Assembly (NCBI GenBank): GCA_963738375.1
Contig: CAVTWL010000010.1
Span: 310,001 to 374,000, forward strand
Direction of reading: 5' to 3'
DNA: 64,000 nt
Origin: Bog-159 sp963738375
Lineage (GTDB): Bacteria; Acidobacteriota; Terriglobia; Bryobacterales; Bryobacteraceae
Shown here: piece after piece, positions 61,157 to 64,000 of the stretch
How the letters are laid out: every line of letters starts with the position of its first letter
Numbering within the stretch: the stretch's first letter is position 1
Position numbers and translations under genes: made by a program
The notes under the pieces: generated by a model
Seen by the model: the letters and a program-made list of their open reading frames with translations, nothing else
Database searches by the model: none
Told to the model about the DNA's origin: nothing

Positions 61157-64000
61157 ATGAAGTGCTGTCTGCTGGCTACGGGCATCGTTTGCCTTCTTCC
61201 AGGTGTTTTCCCCGGAATTGTCCGGGCTGAGCAAGGAGCCGGCCGGGCCAAACCCGCCTGGTTCCGCGCCTTGATTATCACGCGCCAGTTCTCCTTGGCG
61301 CCTCACGCGCTTCCGCCGTTAACCCCCGACAACTGGAATGTCGGCAGCGGCAACTGGAGCGTCGGGACCAACTGGACGGCGGGCACCCCCACCAGCGCCA
61401 GCGCCGTCACCATCGGCAACACCTCCAGCGTAACCGTCACCGAAGATCAGTTGAGCGCCGCCGCCGGCAGCTTGTCCATTATCAACAACAACTTCCTCGT
61501 CATGGCGTCAGGCAATACCCTAACCGTCAGCGGCGCCACCAGCGTCGCCGCAGGTTCGCAACTCCAGGTGGGTACCAGCGGAGGCGCCGGCAACACCTTC
61601 AACTCCGGCGCGCTCACCAACGCCGGCTATTTCCAGGTCGGCAGTTACTATGACAGCTCCGGGACCACCGCCAAAATCACCGGCGCGCTCACCAATACCG
61701 GAACCGTCCAGGTCAATGGCGCGAACGTGGCCGGCGCCAACACCTTGTTGAACGTCACCGGCGCGGTTTCGGGCACACTCACCGGAACCTACCAGGTATA
61801 CTCCGCCCTCGGATCGGGCGCCATCGAATTTGGTTCGGGCAGTGTTAGCAGTATCGGCGATGGCTCGGCCAACGCCGGAGCCGTGCTTCTGGATGGCTCC
61901 CAAGCCTACCTCGAAACGGGCGCCACCAACTCCAACAGCGCCCTCAAAACTTTGGCCACGATCGCCACTAACGGCGAATTGCAACTGGAAAACGGTGCGT
62001 CCTTAACCACCACCGGCGCCCTCCAGAACAGTAATCAACTGCGCGTCGATGACAACAGCAACGGCGGAAGCAGCCTTACCGTTGGCGGTTCGTTTACCAA
62101 CACCGATTACACCCAGGTGGGCAACTATTACATGACCTCCGCTAGCAACATGAAGGTCAATGGCACGATCATCAATTCCGGCACCATCGAAGTCGGGGCA
62201 GGCAATACCGCGGGCGCCAATGCGTTGTTGAACGTCACCGGCGCCGCGGCCAGCACCTTAACCGGCGCCTATGACATTTATTCGTACGCTGGATCGGCCG
62301 CCATCGAATTCGGCTCAGGCAGTATCGCCAGCATCGGCGACGGCTCAAGCAATTCTGGCGCCGTGCTCCTCGACGGCTCCCAAGCATACATCGAAACCGG
62401 CGCAACCAATTCCGATAGCGCGCTCAAAACCCTCACCACCATCGCCAGCAATGGCGAACTGCAATTGGAAAATGGCGCTTCCTTAACCACTACCGCCGCG
62501 CTCCAGAACAACAACCAACTGCGTGTAGACGACAATAGCGCCGGCGGCAGCAGCCTCACCACCGGCGGTTCGTATTCCAACACCAACTACACCCAGTTGG
62601 GCAACTATTACATGACCTCCGCCAGCAACATCAAGGTAAACGGCACGCTCACAAATTCCGGCACCATCGAGGTTGCCGCCGGTAATACAGTGGGCGCGAA
62701 TGCGCTCTTGAACGTCACCGGCGCGGCGGCCAGTACCTTGACCGGCACGTATGAAATATATTCATACTCCGGATCGGCCGCCATCGAGTGGGGTTCCGGC
62801 GGCATCACCGGCATCGGCGATGGCGTTAGCAGTTCCGGCGAATTGCTGCTCTCTGGCAATTCAGCCTACGCCGAAATCGGCGCCACCAACTCGAATAGCG
62901 CCATCAAGAACCTCGCCACCATCGCCTCCAACGGCGAACTGGATTTGCAGAATGGAGCGGCGGCAGCCACCAGCGTCGCGCTGGTCAACAACAATCAGTT
63001 GCGCGTTGACGACACCGGCGCCGGCGGTAGCAGCCTCACCTTGGGCGGCTCACTCACCAACGCGAACTATACCCAGGTGGGCAACTTCTACATGACCTCC
63101 GCCAGCAACTTGAAGGTCAATGGAACCCTGACCAATACCGGCACGATCAGTGTCGATGGCGGCAACGCTGCCGGCGCAAACGCATTGTTGAACGTCACCG
63201 GCACGGCCCCCAGCACCTTGACCGGCACCTACCAGATTGACGCCGCCGCTGGCTCGGCCGCCATCCAATGGGGCTCCGGCGGCATCACCAGCATCGGCGA
63301 CGGCGGCAGCAATGCCGGCAACCTGGACCTCTCCGGTTCCCTCGCCTACACGGAGATCGGCGCTACCAATTCCAACAGTGCGATCAAAACGCTGACCACC
63401 ATCGCCAGCAACGGCGAGTTGGATTTGCAAAACGGCGCCACCGCCACGACGAACGGCGCGCTGGCCAATAACAATCAGTTGCGTGTCGATGACGCGGGCG
63501 GCGGCGGCAGCAGCTTAACCCTGGGCGGCTCGCTCACTACGACCGGTTACACCCAACTGGGCAACTATTACATGAATACCGCCGACAGCCTAAAAGTCAA
63601 CGGGACTCTCACCAATACCGGCACGGTAAGCGCCAACGCCGGCAGCGCCACCGGCGTAAATGCCCTGCTGAACGTGACCGGCGCGGCGGCCGGCACTCTG
63701 ACCGGCACTTACCAGCTCAACTCCGCCGGTGGCTACGCAGCCATCGAATATGGCTCCGGCGCCATCACCGCGATCGGCAATGGAACTGCAGCGGGAAATC
63801 TCTCGCTGAACGGCTCGCAAGCCTATATGGAAATCGGCGCCACCAACACCAACAGCGCGCTGAAGACTTTGACCACCATCTCGAGCGACGGCGAACTTCA
63901 GTTGCAGAACGGCGCTTCGGTTACCACCACTGCGGCGCTCTCCAACGCCGATCAATTGCTTGTCGACAACGGCGGAAGCGGCGGCAGCAGCCTGACTCTG
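61157..64000 (+). CDS. Giant secreted repeat protein (160-residue tandem repeats), incomplete at right edge
   Basis: Exported protein starting at 61157 with a signal-like N-terminus (MKCCLLATGIVCLLPGVFPG) after GGAGGG. It is open for all 948 codons to the window end. After a ~115-residue entry region (NWNVGSGNWSVGTNW, typical of autotransporter-like beta repeats), it consists of units of exactly 160 residues. Marker motifs repeat at fixed spacing: LLNVTGA (NVT codons at 61751, 62231, 62711, 63191, 63671), TLTNTGT, SNGELQLENGA, QLRVDD, YTQVGNYYMTSA. Low charge, many Asn, Gly, Ser and Thr, and almost no Cys suggest a beta-helix adhesin or autotransporter passenger. The secretion or anchoring domain would be beyond 64000. 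It is not a recognized named protein. Confidence 0.88.
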   Translation, partial: MKCCLLATGIVCLLPGVFPGIVRAEQGAGRAKPAWFRALIITRQFSLAPHALPPLTPDNWNVGSGNWSVGTNWTAGTPTSASAVTIGNTSSVTVTEDQLSAAAGSLSIINNNFLVMASGNTLTVSGATSVAAGSQLQVGTSGGAGNTFNSGALTNAGYFQVGSYYDSSGTTAKITGALTNTGTVQVNGANVAGANTLLNVTGAVSGTLTGTYQVYSALGSGAIEFGSGSVSSIGDGSANAGAVLLDGSQAYLETGATNSNSALKTLATIATNGELQLENGASLTTTGALQNSNQLRVDDNSNGGSSLTVGGSFTNTDYTQVGNYYMTSASNMKVNGTIINSGTIEVGAGNTAGANALLNVTGAAASTLTGAYDIYSYAGSAAIEFGSGSIASIGDGSSNSGAVLLDGSQAYIETGATNSDSALKTLTTIASNGELQLENGASLTTTAALQNNNQLRVDDNSAGGSSLTTGGSYSNTNYTQLGNYYMTSASNIKVNGTLTNSGTIEVAAGNTVGANALLNVTGAAASTLTGTYEIYSYSGSAAIEWGSGGITGIGDGVSSSGELLLSGNSAYAEIGATNSNSAIKNLATIASNGELDLQNGAAAATSVALVNNNQLRVDDTGAGGSSLTLGGSLTNANYTQVGNFYMTSASNLKVNGTLTNTGTISVDGGNAAGANALLNVTGTAPSTLTGTYQIDAAAGSAAIQWGSGGITSIGDGGSNAGNLDLSGSLAYTEIGATNSNSAIKTLTTIASNGELDLQNGATATTNGALANNNQLRVDDAGGGGSSLTLGGSLTTTGYTQLGNYYMNTADSLKVNGTLTNTGTVSANAGSATGVNALLNVTGAAAGTLTGTYQLNSAGGYAAIEYGSGAITAIGNGTAAGNLSLNGSQAYMEIGATNTNSALKTLTTISSDGELQLQNGASVTTTAALSNADQLLVDNGGSGGSSLTL
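61555..64000 (+). repeat. Coding tandem repeat, period exactly 480 bp
   Basis: About five units aligned without a single indel, from about 61555 (partial first unit) through 61751-62230, 62231-62710, 62711-63190, 63191-63670 and a partial last unit to 64000. Adjacent units are roughly three-quarters identical by eye, with many third-position changes, so the length is conserved more strictly than the bases. Confidence 0.85.

Noticed and set aside
61555..64000. CRISPR-like or satellite repeat
   Set aside because: The period is 480 bp, in frame throughout, and copies differ mainly at third positions; it is a coding repeat.

Overview
The window looks like a chromosome segment from an acidobacterium of the Solibacter/Bryobacterales type. 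The evidence is gene content only: a protein ending in the Solibacter-type secreted C-terminal module (TIGR03437-like), a VWFA-related acidobacterial domain protein, two roughly 800-residue ADOP-type FtsX/MacB permeases, several Tat-exported Gfo/Idh/MocA oxidoreductases and high GC. I found no tRNA, rRNA, phage, insertion sequence or CRISPR array.

Layout. 0-15 kb: a 2-oxoacid:ferredoxin oxidoreductase that runs off the left edge, rhamnulokinase, an alpha/beta hydrolase with an amino-acid permease, an O-methyltransferase, a TetR/SDR pair divergent from a FAD oxidoreductase, a 2OG-Fe(II) oxygenase, LarE, a NarL-type two-component pair and an M20 amidohydrolase. 15-26 kb: secreted carbohydrate-related proteins (Gfo/Idh/MocA, a clan GH-A-like hydrolase, a VCBS/SLH surface protein, a GH27 alpha-galactosidase) and, at 24.3-24.6 kb, two nearly identical small RNA genes, each with its own promoter and terminator. 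26-36 kb: a long minus-strand run with an ADOP permease, DUF4097-like protein, LolD/MacB-type ATPase, MacA-type adaptor, two FtsX permeases, a YheT-like hydrolase, a DsbD-like domain protein and a TlpA thioredoxin. 36-45 kb: secreted small proteins, BON lipoprotein, VWA protein, pseudouridine synthase, UppS, a winged-helix/membrane pair, a penicillin-binding transpeptidase and a membrane spermidine-synthase-like protein. 45-58 kb: a fused E1 alpha/beta dehydrogenase, a second ADOP permease, alkylation-repair genes (MGMT-like, Ada-AlkA), an MFS exporter and two overlapping TolC-type genes. 58-64 kb: an HbpS-like protein, a heavily frameshifted Gfo/Idh/MocA gene, a DUF4097-like lipoprotein and a very large secreted protein with exact 160-residue repeats, still open at the right edge.

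The exporter parts (ATPase, permeases, MacA adaptor, two TolCs) could form tripartite efflux systems. Sigma-54-like promoters and a shared 16-bp upstream element precede the adaptor gene and the TolC pair, which hints at common control. Six genes have a TATAAT or TATTAT box only 6-8 nt before the start codon and no ribosome binding site, which suggests leaderless transcripts.

Caution: at least seven conserved genes carry single-base frameshifts, two of them in G7 tracts, and one gene carries about eight. Base-level errors in the assembly are the simplest explanation, so genes called broken here may be intact in the organism.
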